Below are positions 9,292 to 17,174 of a stretch of 64,000 nt of DNA, piece by piece. Source of the DNA: Actinacidiphila glaucinigra (GTDB lineage Bacteria > Actinomycetota > Actinomycetes > Streptomycetales > Streptomycetaceae). Under the pieces are notes generated by a model. That model was given only the letters and a program-made list of their open reading frames with translations, had not been told where the DNA came from and made no database searches. Location: the NCBI RefSeq assembly GCF_900188405.1, contig NZ_FZOF01000005.1, forward strand, positions 248,001 to 312,000, read 5' to 3'. Every line of letters starts with the position of its first letter. Position 1 is the first letter of the stretch. The position numbers and the translations under genes were made by a program.

Positions 9292-9642
9292 CTGACGTCG
9301 GCCTCCTTCTCCCGCTCTTCCCTCGTCGCTCACGCGCGCACACCTGGCGCCCGCCTCCGCGGGTTCCGGCAGGCGGGCGCGGCCGCCGTCGTGGCGGCCT
9401 CCCTCCAGCCTGCCGCGCCGGGGTGCCCTGGTCGATGGGGTGCGACCCCCATCTCCGGGGTGGTCATGGGGTCGCCGGCCGGCCCGCGGATGGGGTCCGG
9501 TACCCACAGGAGATGGGTGTCACGGCCGATGGGCAGAAGCCGCCCGTTCGGCGACGGTGGGAGGTGACCCCCCGCGTGGTCCCGGCCGGCGCCTCCCTCG
9601 GCGCCGGCCGCCCGCGCATCCCCTCCCCGGAAGGAGCACGCC
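9292..9642. promoter_or_regulatory. Divergent intergenic region between kinase and DksA-like genes
   Basis: These 351 bases separate two divergent operons and must hold both promoters. No convincing sigma70 hexamers are visible. The stretch has several copies of ATGGGG/CCCCAT. One pair forms an inverted repeat, GATGGGG (9434-9440) with CCCCATC (9447-9453), a plausible site for the adjacent response regulator. I see no convincing small gene here. Confidence 0.4.
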
Positions 9643-9993
9643 GTGTCCCCCGACACCGCCCGGCCCGGACCCCGGCCCGAACCCCGGCCCGAGACCCCGA
9701 CCGGCCGCATGGCCGCGCACGAGGTCCGTCAGCGACTCGAGCACGAGCGCGACACCCGGCTGACCCAGCTCCGTGCCGTCGCCGAGGCCGGCTGGGCGGC
9801 GGACGACCACGTCATGGTCGTGCAGAAGGAGGCCATCCAGCGGGTGCTGGGGGAGATCGAGGCCGCGTTCGCGCGCCTCCAGGACGGCAGTTACGGGGTG
9901 TGCCCCGACTGCGCCGGGCCCATACCGGCCGAGCGCCTGGAGATCCTCCCGTACGCGCGCTGCTGCGTGGCCTGCGGGCGCCGTGCCGCGTGA
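9643..9993 (+). CDS. DksA/TraR-type zinc-finger protein, first copy
   Basis: The 116-residue protein has a Pro/Arg-rich N-terminus, a helical coiled-coil-like middle (about 25-80), and a C-terminal four-cysteine zinc finger: C87-P-D-C90 and C108-V-A-C111, with GxxxxCxxC spacing as in DksA/TraR. Such proteins insert a coiled coil into the RNA polymerase secondary channel. The usual acidic DxxDxA tip is not evident; the tip region reads AGWAADDHVM. The start is GTG with AAGGAG seven bases upstream. It is the first gene of a tight three-gene unit with a paralogue and an actin-like protein. Confidence 0.85.
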   Translation: MSPDTARPGPRPEPRPETPTGRMAAHEVRQRLEHERDTRLTQLRAVAEAGWAADDHVMVVQKEAIQRVLGEIEAAFARLQDGSYGVCPDCAGPIPAERLEILPYARCCVACGRRAA

Positions 9994-10020
9994 TCCGAGG
10001 ACCGGCCGGAGAGAGGTGAC

Positions 10021-10395
10021 GTGGTGAACCACCGGACCGCGGACGACCGCGCCATGCAACTGTCCGCCGAGGACCTCGCCGCACTGCGCGCGAGCCTCCA
10101 CGAGCAACGCCTCTTCCGCCGGGAGCAGTTGCGGCAGATCGGTGCGCCCGTGCCGGCCCCCGCGCACCGGCCGCCCGACGGGCGGGCGGCGGCCCGGGAG
10201 GAGGTCCGCGCCGCGCTCGCCGCTTCCGCCCGGATGGTGCTCGCCGACGTCGAGGCGGCCCTGGAACGCATGCGGGAGGGACGGTACGGGATCTGCCCGC
10301 TGTGCCGCGGGCCGATCCCGCTGACCCATCTGGTGGTCGTCCCCCAGGCCCGCTACTGCGGCCGCTGCCGGCAGGCGAGGGGGGCCGCGGGATGA
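10021..10395 (+). CDS. DksA/TraR-type zinc-finger protein, second copy
   Basis: The 124-residue paralogue of the preceding gene has a helical middle and a C-terminal zinc finger, C92-P-L-C95 and C113-G-R-C116. The helical part is split by a Pro-rich stretch (APVPAPAHRPPDGR) that the first copy lacks, so the two probably differ in partner or register. The start is GTG 10021 (or the adjacent GTG 10024) after GAGAGGTGAC. The stop overlaps the ATG of the MreB-like gene (ATGA), so these are translationally coupled. Confidence 0.84.
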   Translation: MVNHRTADDRAMQLSAEDLAALRASLHEQRLFRREQLRQIGAPVPAPAHRPPDGRAAAREEVRAALAASARMVLADVEAALERMREGRYGICPLCRGPIPLTHLVVVPQARYCGRCRQARGAAG

Positions 10396-11192
10396 GCACG
10401 CCGTGGCCGCCGGAGCGCCGGTGGACGGGTCTCGCCGTCGACCTCGGCAGTGCCCGCACACGGGTCTGGGCGCTCGGCGGGGGCATGGTGCTCGACGTCC
10501 CCACGGTGACGTTCCCCGACGCCGGCCCGGACCGGGGCCCGCGCACCCTCCACCCCTTCCGCCGCCACGCCGTCGACGTGGCGGGCACCGCCCGGATGCT
10601 CGACCGGCTGCTCCGCCACGGGCCGCCCCGGCTCGGCCGTCCGCTGGTGGTGCTGACAACGCCCGTGCTGGACGGTGTGCCCTGCCGGGCGGCGGCCCGG
10701 GCCGCCGTGGAGGTCCTGCGGCCGCGCGCCGTGCTGACCGTGCCGACGGCGCGTGCGGTGGCGCTGGCGGCCCGCGAGGACCTGTCCCGCCCGCTGCTCG
10801 TGGTGGACGCCGGTGCCCGGTTCACGGAGACGGTCCTGCTCGTCGACGGCGTGGTGACCGACGCACAACGCGTCGCGCTCGGCGCCTGCGGCCTCGACGA
10901 CGACCCCGCCTCCGCACGCCTCGTCGACGCGGTCGCGGCCATGGTGGCGACCGTCGTGGACGGGGACCGGACGACGGCCGAGCCGCCCGCCGCGGCGCGC
11001 GGCGTCCTCCTGGCCGGCGGCGGCGCGGTGCGCCCCGGGTTCGTCCGCCGTCTCGCGCGCCTGCTCGACGTACCCGTCAAGGTCGTACCGGCGCCGGACA
11101 CCGCGGCGGTGCGCGGAGCCGCCGAACTGCTCGGATCCGCCCGCCGCCACCCGTCGTCCACCGGCGACGTGCCCGCACCGGTGCCGGAGTAG
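10392..11192 (+). CDS. Short MreB-like actin-fold ATPase
   Basis: These 266 residues contain recognisable actin-fold nucleotide motifs: phosphate-1 LAVDLGSARTRVW (about 14-26), phosphate-2 LLVVDAGARFTET (about 135-147), and the adenosine motif LLAGGGAVRPG (about 206-216). MreB is normally about 345 residues, so roughly 80 are missing, chiefly from the outer subdomains. A C-terminal Pro/Ser tail replaces the end. It could bind ATP and form short polymers, or act as a non-polymerising ATPase. The start ATG overlaps the previous stop. The pairing with two RNA-polymerase-type zinc fingers is unexplained. Confidence 0.75.
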   Translation: MSTPWPPERRWTGLAVDLGSARTRVWALGGGMVLDVPTVTFPDAGPDRGPRTLHPFRRHAVDVAGTARMLDRLLRHGPPRLGRPLVVLTTPVLDGVPCRAAARAAVEVLRPRAVLTVPTARAVALAAREDLSRPLLVVDAGARFTETVLLVDGVVTDAQRVALGACGLDDDPASARLVDAVAAMVATVVDGDRTTAEPPAAARGVLLAGGGAVRPGFVRRLARLLDVPVKVVPAPDTAAVRGAAELLGSARRHPSSTGDVPAPVPE

Positions 11193-11270
11193 CGGCCGTC
11201 GCCCTCCACCGGGTTGCGGGTCCGGATGCGGGGTGGTGGCCTGAAGGTGTGTCGTGCCGGGGAGGCAGGG

Positions 11271-12113
11271 ATGGCGGCAGCGTCGATGCGTACGGTCCGG
11301 CTGTCCTCGCGGGACGTCCCCGCGCTCGGCCAGGGCACCTGGTACCTCGGTGAGGACCCGGGGCGCCGCCGCGAGGAGGTCGCCGCGCTGCGGCTCGGTC
11401 TGGACCTGGGCATGTCGATCGTCGACACCGCGGAGATGTACGGCGACGGCGCGTCGGAGGAACTGGTCGGGGAGGCCATCGCGGGACGTCGTGCCGAGGT
11501 GTTCCTCGTGAGCAAGGTGCTCCCGGACCACGCCGACCGCCGTGGCGTCGCCGCGGCCTGCGAGGCGAGTCTGCGACGGCTCCGCACGGACATCCTGGAC
11601 CTGTACCTGCTGCACTGGCGGGGGCGGCATCCGCTGCAGGAGACCCTCGCCGGGTTCACCGAGCTGATGGCCGCCGGCAAGATCCGCACCTGGGGGGTCA
11701 GCAACCTGGACGCCGGGGAGATGGCCGAACTGGCCGCCGTTCCGGGCGGGTCGGCGGTGGCGGTGGACCAGGTGCTCTACAACCTCACCCGGCGCGGCAT
11801 CGAGTGGGACCTGCTCCCGTGGTGCCGGCGCAACCGGGCCGGCGTGATGGCGTACTCCCCCGTCGAGCAGGGCCGGTTGCTGCGTTCGGCACCGCTGCGG
11901 GCCGTGGCGGACGGCCTCGGCGCCACGCCCGCCCAGGTGGCACTGGCGTGGGTGCTGGAGCAGGGCGTGGCGGCGATCCCCCGCTCGGGGCGGCCCGAGC
12001 ACGTGCGGGAGAACCGCGCCGCGGTGGACCTACGGCTTCCCCCGGACGCGCTGGCGGCGCTGGACGCGGCCTTCCCGCCGCCCCGCGGGCCCGTCCCGCT
12101 GGAGGTCCTCTGA
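11271..12113 (+). CDS. Aldo/keto reductase
   Basis: The 280-residue (beta/alpha)8 NADPH-dependent reductase has a complete catalytic tetrad: D52, Y57, K82 and H115, in [17 protein letters not shown] and YLLHW. The C-terminal cofactor segment includes [16 protein letters not shown]. The start chosen is ATG 11271, with GGAGG six bases upstream; an in-frame GTG 57 bases earlier lacks a good site. It reduces aldehydes or ketones; the substrate is not predictable. It is separated by about 80 bases from the MreB-like unit and is convergent with the TetR gene. Confidence 0.92.
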   Translation: MAAASMRTVRLSSRDVPALGQGTWYLGEDPGRRREEVAALRLGLDLGMSIVDTAEMYGDGASEELVGEAIAGRRAEVFLVSKVLPDHADRRGVAAACEASLRRLRTDILDLYLLHWRGRHPLQETLAGFTELMAAGKIRTWGVSNLDAGEMAELAAVPGGSAVAVDQVLYNLTRRGIEWDLLPWCRRNRAGVMAYSPVEQGRLLRSAPLRAVADGLGATPAQVALAWVLEQGVAAIPRSGRPEHVRENRAAVDLRLPPDALAALDAAFPPPRGPVPLEVL

Positions 12114-12129
12114 GCGGCGCCGCGCCGGG

Positions 12130-12771
12130 TCAGCGGGGCGGCGGTGCGGGTGCGGGTGCTGGTGCCGGTGCCGGTGCCGGTGCGACGAGGAGCCGTTCGA
12201 TGCCCAGGTCGAGGGCGACCTCCAGGTGGGTGAGCGAGCCCGTCGACATCAGGATCGAGACACCGCCCTGGATGCCCGCGAGCAGGGCGGCCGCGGCACG
12301 GTCGGCGTCCAGTTCCGGGGGGATCTCCCGCTTCTCCTGCATGGCCCGGATGCCGCTGGTGATCTGGGCCTGCCAGGACCCGAGGAGTTCCCTGGTGACG
12401 GCCTGCGCCCCGGGCGTCGCGGGGCTCAGCTGCGAGACGAGCGTGCCGAGCGGGCACTGCTGCCCCTGCCGCCGGTAGCGGTCGACGACCGCGTCCCGCC
12501 AGTCGTACCAGGCCTGCCGCGAGGTGAGCGCGCCGAGGTGCGGCTGCTGGTCGGACAGCACCCGGCCGGCCTCGTGCCGGGCGACGGCGAGCAGCAGTTC
12601 CTCCTTGCCGCCGGGGAAGTAGTGGAAGAGCTGGCTCTTGCTGGTGGCCGTACGGGCGCGGATGTCGTCCAGGGTGGTCTCGGTCGCGCCGCGCTCGCGG
12701 ATCTGCTCCGCGGCCCCCTCGACGATGCGTTGCCGGGTGGCGGCGCCCTTGGCCGTGAGTCGTGGTGCCAT
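12130..12771 (-). CDS. TetR-family repressor with (Ala-Pro)7 tail
   Basis: The 213-residue protein has an N-terminal TetR HTH (about 10-57; RIVEGAAEQIRERG...TTLDDIRARTATSKSQLFHYF) and a C-terminal helical ligand domain of the TetR_C type. The start chosen is ATG 12771, with a weak GAGGG upstream. The C-terminus ends in seven Ala-Pro pairs plus PPR, encoded by a perfect-register hexamer repeat; this tail is not part of the normal fold. The gene is divergent from an SDR gene. A palindrome in the shared promoter is its probable operator, so SDR plus TetR is a classic repressor-target pair. Confidence 0.92.
   Translation of the reverse strand: MAPRLTAKGAATRQRIVEGAAEQIRERGATETTLDDIRARTATSKSQLFHYFPGGKEELLLAVARHEAGRVLSDQQPHLGALTSRQAWYDWRDAVVDRYRRQGQQCPLGTLVSQLSPATPGAQAVTRELLGSWQAQITSGIRAMQEKREIPPELDADRAAAALLAGIQGGVSILMSTGSLTHLEVALDLGIERLLVAPAPAPAPAPAPAPPPR
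12143..12184 (+). repeat. Seven-copy GGTGCN hexamer tandem repeat
   Basis: Seven consecutive hexamers of GGTGC(G/C/T) occupy 42 bases inside the 3' end of the TetR gene. On the minus strand each hexamer encodes Ala-Pro, giving (AP)7. Such a repeat is prone to copy-number slippage in steps of two residues without breaking the frame. Confidence 0.9.
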
Positions 12772-12791
12772 GCCCTCATCGTGCCACTTTC

Positions 12792-12807
12792 TGGACTTGC
12801 AGGTCCA
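12792..12807. promoter_or_regulatory. Probable TetR operator
   Basis: TGGACTTGCAGGTCCA is a 16-bp inverted repeat with perfect 5-bp arms (TGGAC/GTCCA) and one mismatched pair in the centre. It lies 21 bases upstream of the tetR start and 57 upstream of the divergent SDR, so one bound dimer could block both. Inferred from symmetry and position only. Confidence 0.65.
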
Positions 12808-12863
12808 TTTTTTGGGTGGCACCTTGGCCGTTCCCAGCCGGTTCACGGAGAAAGGCGCGGCAC

Positions 12864-13619
12864 ATGACCCAGCGACTCACCGGGCGGACGGCCCTGGTCA
12901 CCGGTTCCACCACGGGCCTCGGCGCCGCCATCGCGGCGGCCCTGGCCGCCGAGGGCGCGTTCGTCGTCGTCAGCGGACGCGACGAGGCCCGCGGTGCCGA
13001 CGTGGTGGCACGCATCGAGAAGGACGGCGGCTCGGCGGCGTTCGTCGGCGCCGACCTGTCGGGCGGTGCCGACGCCGTCGGCCGCCTCGCCACCGGCGCG
13101 CTCGCGGCGGCGGGCGGACGGATCGACGTCCTCGTCAACAACGCGGCACTCCTGCTCACGCCGACGCCGACCGCCGAGGTCCCGCAGGAGACCGTCGACC
13201 AGGCGCTGGCGGTGAGCGTGCGGTCGGTGTTCCTCCTCACCGGCCTGCTGGCCCCGCCCATGGCCGAGCGCGGACACGGCGCCGTGGTCAACCTGGGGTC
13301 CATCAACGGCATGCGGGGCATGGCGCATTCGGCGCTCTACAGCATGACCAAGGCGGCCGTGCACTCGCTGACGACTTCGTGGGCCGCGGAGTACGGTCCG
13401 CACGGGGTCCGGGTCAACACCGTGGCTCCCGGTCCCACCCTGACGGAGAAGGTCGCGGCGAGGGAGGAGCAGCTGACGCCGATCATCTCCCGCATGCCCG
13501 CGCGCCGCGCCGGCACCCCGGCGGAGGTGGCCTCGGCCGTCGTGTTCCTGGCGAGCGACGAGGCCTCGCAGATCCACGGCGCCACGCTCACCGTCGACGG
13601 CGGGTACACCGCGGTGTAG
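12864..13619 (+). CDS. Short-chain dehydrogenase/reductase
   Basis: The 251-residue classical SDR has cofactor motif TGSTTGLG (13-20), NNA at about 92-94, and catalytic S146, Y159 and K163 (GSINGM, YSMTK). It ends with a normal C-terminus, VDGGYTAV. The ATG at 12864 follows GGAGAAAGG. It is divergent from the TetR gene and probably derepressed when TetR binds its ligand, which may be the SDR substrate or product. Basic residues after the beta2 strand (SGRDEAR) suggest NADP preference; the substrate is unknown. Confidence 0.94.
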   Translation: MTQRLTGRTALVTGSTTGLGAAIAAALAAEGAFVVVSGRDEARGADVVARIEKDGGSAAFVGADLSGGADAVGRLATGALAAAGGRIDVLVNNAALLLTPTPTAEVPQETVDQALAVSVRSVFLLTGLLAPPMAERGHGAVVNLGSINGMRGMAHSALYSMTKAAVHSLTTSWAAEYGPHGVRVNTVAPGPTLTEKVAAREEQLTPIISRMPARRAGTPAEVASAVVFLASDEASQIHGATLTVDGGYTAV

Positions 13620-13669
13620 CGACCGGCCGCCGACGTGTGGCCGCGTCGGCCCGTTGCCACAATGAGGGC

Positions 13670-14461
13670 ATGACCAGCGCCGGTCGCTACGGCGAGCGCT
13701 TCTTCAGCCCGGAGGACGCCGGTGAGGGCGACCGCGTCGACCTCGCCGCCGCCACGTTCGACGACACCACGCTCGCCCGCCTGCGGCAGCTCGGGGCGGG
13801 CCCCGGATGGCGCTGCCTGGACGTAGGCGCCGGCACGGGCACCGTGGCGCGCAGGCTGCTGCGCGAGGCCGGCGTCTCCGAGGTGCTCGCCGTCGACCGG
13901 GACGTGCGCTTCCTTGCGGCATACCCGACGCCGGGCCTCACGGTGCGGCAGGCGGACGTCACCGCGGACGACTTCCCGCCGGGACGGTTCGACCTCGTCC
14001 ACGCGCGGTTCGTGCTGATGCACCTGCCGTCGCCGGAGCGCATGATCGCCACGCTCGGCCGCCTGCTCGCCCCCGGCGGCGTCCTGGTGGTCGGCGACGC
14101 CGTGGACCTCACCACCGCCGACGCCCCCGACACGCCGTACACACTGGTCATGCGGGCGATGTGGCGGGGGCTGCGCGACTCGATCGGCACCGACGTCTCC
14201 CGGGTGCCCCGCTACCCCGAGATGCTCAGGGCGGCGGGGCTCCGGTCGGTGGCGGCCGAGATCCACGTGCCGCCTCTCGTACCGGGCAGTGCGATCAGCC
14301 GGTTCTGGGCGCAGACGTTGGACCGGACACGATCGACCATGATCGCCACGGGCCTCGTCGACGACGCCCTCGTCGACGAGGCGGTGCGTCACCTGGACTC
14401 CCCGGAGTGCGCCGACCTGCCCCCCGGCATGCTCACGGCCTGGGGCCGGTCGCCGCTCTAG
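13670..14461 (+). CDS. SAM-dependent class I methyltransferase
   Basis: The 263-residue Rossmann-fold methyltransferase has the SAM-binding motif LDVGAGTGTVA (residues 50-60), an acidic residue ending beta2 (AVDRD), motif II/III segments ADVTADDFPPGRFDLVHARFVLMHL, and LLAPGGVLVVGD. The N-terminus (RYGERFFSPEDAGEGDRVDL) resembles the UbiE/methyltransf_25 type found in natural-product clusters. It starts 50 bases after the SDR and may share its transcript. The substrate is unknown. Confidence 0.9.
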   Translation: MTSAGRYGERFFSPEDAGEGDRVDLAAATFDDTTLARLRQLGAGPGWRCLDVGAGTGTVARRLLREAGVSEVLAVDRDVRFLAAYPTPGLTVRQADVTADDFPPGRFDLVHARFVLMHLPSPERMIATLGRLLAPGGVLVVGDAVDLTTADAPDTPYTLVMRAMWRGLRDSIGTDVSRVPRYPEMLRAAGLRSVAAEIHVPPLVPGSAISRFWAQTLDRTRSTMIATGLVDDALVDEAVRHLDSPECADLPPGMLTAWGRSPL

Positions 14462-14656
14462 GCAGTGCCGGCGCGATGCTCGGAGCCCGCGCCGTACCGT
14501 TCGAAGACCCCGGCCGACGGACCGGGGCCGCACACGGGGACATCACCCGTACGGCCCAGCGCGACATGCGCCCGCGCGGTCCCGCGACCAGGCTGGACGG
14601 TGGTGCAGTCGGAGGGCTCCGCTTCTCCCTGCAGGAGTCCTCATCGCCATGAGTCG

Positions 14657-14686
14657 GGCCCCCACCGCAATGACGCGGCGGGGGCC
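14657..14686. terminator. Bidirectional terminator hairpin
   Basis: GGCCCCCACCGC (14657-14668) pairs with GCGGCGGGGGCC (14675-14686) with one mismatch and a six-base loop. It lies between two convergent genes, just before the 3' end of the GNAT gene, and can serve both strands. The 195 bases before it (14462-14656) show no convincing gene. Confidence 0.75.
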
Positions 14687-14696
14687 TGAGGCGTCT

Positions 14697-15587
14697 TCAG
14701 GAGTTCTCCGCCGCAAGCGCGGCCCTCAGCCGGCGCACCTCGGCGAGCAGCCGGGGCACGTCCTGGCGGGCGGAGGCGATGAAGTCGAGGTCGGCGTCGA
14801 GCTGTTCGTCCGGGCCGGCGACCTCGCGCCCGGCGGTGACCCTGGTGAGGTGCAACTCCTCGTCGCCCGCACCACCGGCCGCCCCGACCTGGAGGAAACT
14901 CGCCCCGCCGATCCCCGCCCGGGTCTCCAGCAGTGGCGTCCAGGGGCCGGGCGACGCGCTCGCGGCGCGCTCCTCGATGCCGTCCAGTTCCGCTTCGGTC
15001 GGCGACCCGTCCGCGACCACGCTCCGGTTCTCCGCCGGCGCAACCGCCAAGTCGCCGGGCACCAGGGAGAACACGACGAGGTCGACCTGGCCGGTGTGCA
15101 CGAAACCCGCGTCGCGCAGGACGCCTTCGCGGCGCAGGCCGGCCTTCGCGGCGACGCGCTGGGACGCGGTGTTGCCCGTCGCCGCGCGCAGTTCCAGGCG
15201 CCGGAAGCCCTGTTCGGCCAGCAGCCATGTCGCCAGCGCCCGGGTCGCCTCCGCGGCGATGCCGCGTCCTCTCGCCCAGGGCGAGACCCAGTAACCCACC
15301 TCGCTCGTCCGCACCCGCCAGTCGGTGCGCTTCAGGCCGACGGTGCCCACCAGACGCCCGCCGTCCCGCTCGGCGACGGCGAAGTGGATGCCGTCGCCCG
15401 ACGCGCGCAGGGCGTGGGAGCCCGTCGTGCACCAGGCCATCGCCTCTTCGGGCGTGTAGGGCCGGGGCAGGGGCAGCCACCGCTGGGTGAGGGGGTCCAC
15501 GCAGCTCGCCCAGGTGTCGTGGGCGTCGTCCGGGGTGAACGGGCGCAGGACGAACCGCTCGGTGCGCAGGACCGTGTCGGGGAACAC
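14697..15587 (-). CDS. GNAT acetyltransferase with extra C-terminal domain
   Basis: About 296 residues are read from GTG 15587 (VFPDTVLRTERFVLRPF), the usual RimJ/RimL start; the frame is open further upstream. Residues 1-175 are a GNAT fold with acetyl-CoA loop VSPWARGRGIAAEA and a NTASQRVAAKAG helix. The remaining 110 or so residues (from about SPTEAELDGIEERA) are not part of GNAT: they contain SPGPW, a Gly/Ala stretch and LDADLDFIASARQDVPRLLAEV, a pattern seen in small actinobacterial proteins. The fusion suggests an acetyltransferase tied to a recognition domain. No clear Shine-Dalgarno site is seen. Confidence 0.82.
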   Translation of the reverse strand: MFPDTVLRTERFVLRPFTPDDAHDTWASCVDPLTQRWLPLPRPYTPEEAMAWCTTGSHALRASGDGIHFAVAERDGGRLVGTVGLKRTDWRVRTSEVGYWVSPWARGRGIAAEATRALATWLLAEQGFRRLELRAATGNTASQRVAAKAGLRREGVLRDAGFVHTGQVDLVVFSLVPGDLAVAPAENRSVVADGSPTEAELDGIEERAASASPGPWTPLLETRAGIGGASFLQVGAAGGAGDEELHLTRVTAGREVAGPDEQLDADLDFIASARQDVPRLLAEVRRLRAALAAENS

Positions 15588-16023
15588 ATCCGTTTCCGTC
15601 GCTCGCTCCGTCCGCCGCGGGCCGGGGGGTTGGGCAGACGGTAGCAGCAGGCCTGCACGGCACACCGACGGTCTCACGGGTCGTTACACAGCGTCGCCGC
15701 GCACTCGATCCGCGGTGACGGCGGAGCCTCTCGACATTTCAGACTTATCGCCACACTTGCCACATACAACTCCCCAACCGAAAGCAGCCCCTTGACACTC
15801 CGCCCCCTGGGGTTCATGGTTCCCACATCGCTCGTTTAAACCGGTTCAAACGCGAGATGACATCATCCTTTCGCGTTGGTTGCCCCGGTATGCGAGTGCC
15901 AGAACGTGCTGCCTCCGGCGCCAAAGGTGCCGCCGGACGGCGTGCCCCGCGGGGCACGCCGGTCGACGGAACCTGCGGCTGCGGATGTGGCCCCCCTTCC
16001 GCCGCCGTACACGGAGAGTCCGC
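15588..16023 (+). promoter_or_regulatory. Divergent promoter region upstream of lacI
   Basis: This 436-base gap lies between the GNAT gene and the sugar operon. It holds TTGACA at 15792-15797 followed after 17 bases by CATGGT (15815-15820), a plausible sigma70 promoter toward lacI. The LacI-type palindrome follows at 15833-15852. Downstream is a roughly 170-base leader with an open frame continuous with lacI, but GGAGAG before ATG 16024 marks the start. I see no other gene. Confidence 0.6.
15833..15852. promoter_or_regulatory. LacI-type operator
   Basis: CGTTTAAACCGGTTCAAACG is a 20-bp palindrome with a single mismatched pair, centred on CCGG as is typical of LacI-family sites (central CpG flanked by A/T). 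It lies 12 bases after the putative -10 box of the operon promoter, in the right place for repression. The AT content stands out from the GC-rich surroundings. Confidence 0.8.
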
Positions 16024-17046
16024 ATGGCCCGACGCCCCACGATCGCCGATGTCGCCCAACTGGCGGGTGTGTCCCGGGCGACGGTCTCCTTCGTTCTCAA
16101 CGACCGCCCCGGCGTGGCCGCCGCGACCCAGGAACGGGTGCGCGCCGCGGCCGGGCAGCTGGGCTGGACGCCGAGCCGCAGCGCCCGCGCACTGTCGACC
16201 GGACGGGCCAGGGCCGTCGGCCTGGTCCTGACCCGCGAGCCCGACCTGATCGGCACCGACCCCTTCTTCCCCGCCTTCATGGCGGGCATCGAGTCGGTCA
16301 TATCCGAGTCGGGCGACGGCCTCATGCTGCACGTGACGAGCCCCCGCAACGAGATGGACACCTACCGCCGCCTGGTGGACGACCAGCGCGTCGACGGGGT
16401 GTTCCTCACCGACCTGCGGGTGGGCGACCCGCGCCCGGAGCTGCTGCGGGAACTCGGCCTGCCCGCCGTGGCCGTCGGCGCCGACGACGGCGTCGAGGGC
16501 ATCGCCACGGTCAACCTGGACGACCGTCCCGTGGTCGCGGGCGCCGTCCACCACCTCGTCGGACTCGGCCACCGCCACATCGCCTATGTCGCGGGCCCCG
16601 CGGAGTACCTGCACGCCCAGCGGCGGCTCGGCGCCTGGCGGGACGCGCTCGCGGAGGCGGGCCTGCCCCAGGGCCCGGTGCTGCCGGGCGGCTTCACCGC
16701 CGAGGGCGGCGCGCTCGCCACGCAGGCGCTGATCACACGGGGCGACCGGCCCACCGCCATCGTGTACGCCAACGACCTCTCCGCGACCGCGGGCATGGCC
16801 GTGGCGCAGGAAGCCGGCCTGCGGATGCCCGACGACCTGTCGGTGGTCGGCTTCGACGACGTACCGCTGGCCTCCTGGACCCGACCCTCGCTGACCACCT
16901 GCCGCGCCGACGCCGCCAGCTGGGGCCGGGCCGCCACCCGCGCCCTCATCGAGACCATCGAGCACGGCACCACCCCGCACGTGGAACTGGACCCGGCCGC
17001 GCTCATGGTGCGCGACTCCACGGGACCGGCGCCCGCCCGCCCCTGA
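16024..17046 (+). CDS. LacI-family transcriptional regulator
   Basis: The 340-residue repressor has the N-terminal LacI HTH (TIADVAQLAGVSRATVSFVLN, residues 6-26), a hinge helix (RSARALSTGRARAVGLVL), and a periplasmic-binding-like sugar domain ending VVGFDDVPLASWTRPSLTTCR. The start ATG 16024 follows CGGAGAG. It is the first gene of the sugar uptake operon, and its promoter carries the palindrome described separately. It probably represses itself and the whole operon until a sugar binds. The inducer is unknown. Confidence 0.95.
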   Translation: MARRPTIADVAQLAGVSRATVSFVLNDRPGVAAATQERVRAAAGQLGWTPSRSARALSTGRARAVGLVLTREPDLIGTDPFFPAFMAGIESVISESGDGLMLHVTSPRNEMDTYRRLVDDQRVDGVFLTDLRVGDPRPELLRELGLPAVAVGADDGVEGIATVNLDDRPVVAGAVHHLVGLGHRHIAYVAGPAEYLHAQRRLGAWRDALAEAGLPQGPVLPGGFTAEGGALATQALITRGDRPTAIVYANDLSATAGMAVAQEAGLRMPDDLSVVGFDDVPLASWTRPSLTTCRADAASWGRAATRALIETIEHGTTPHVELDPAALMVRDSTGPAPARP

Positions 17047-17174
17047 CCACCACACCCGCCGAAGCGCGCCCGTCGCGCCCACGACGTTCTCCGCTCCCCG
17101 GAGGGCCGTCACCGAGGCAGGACGACGCCCCGGAACGGCCGCTTCCCACCCCTTGAGAACACGGAGCCACCGCA

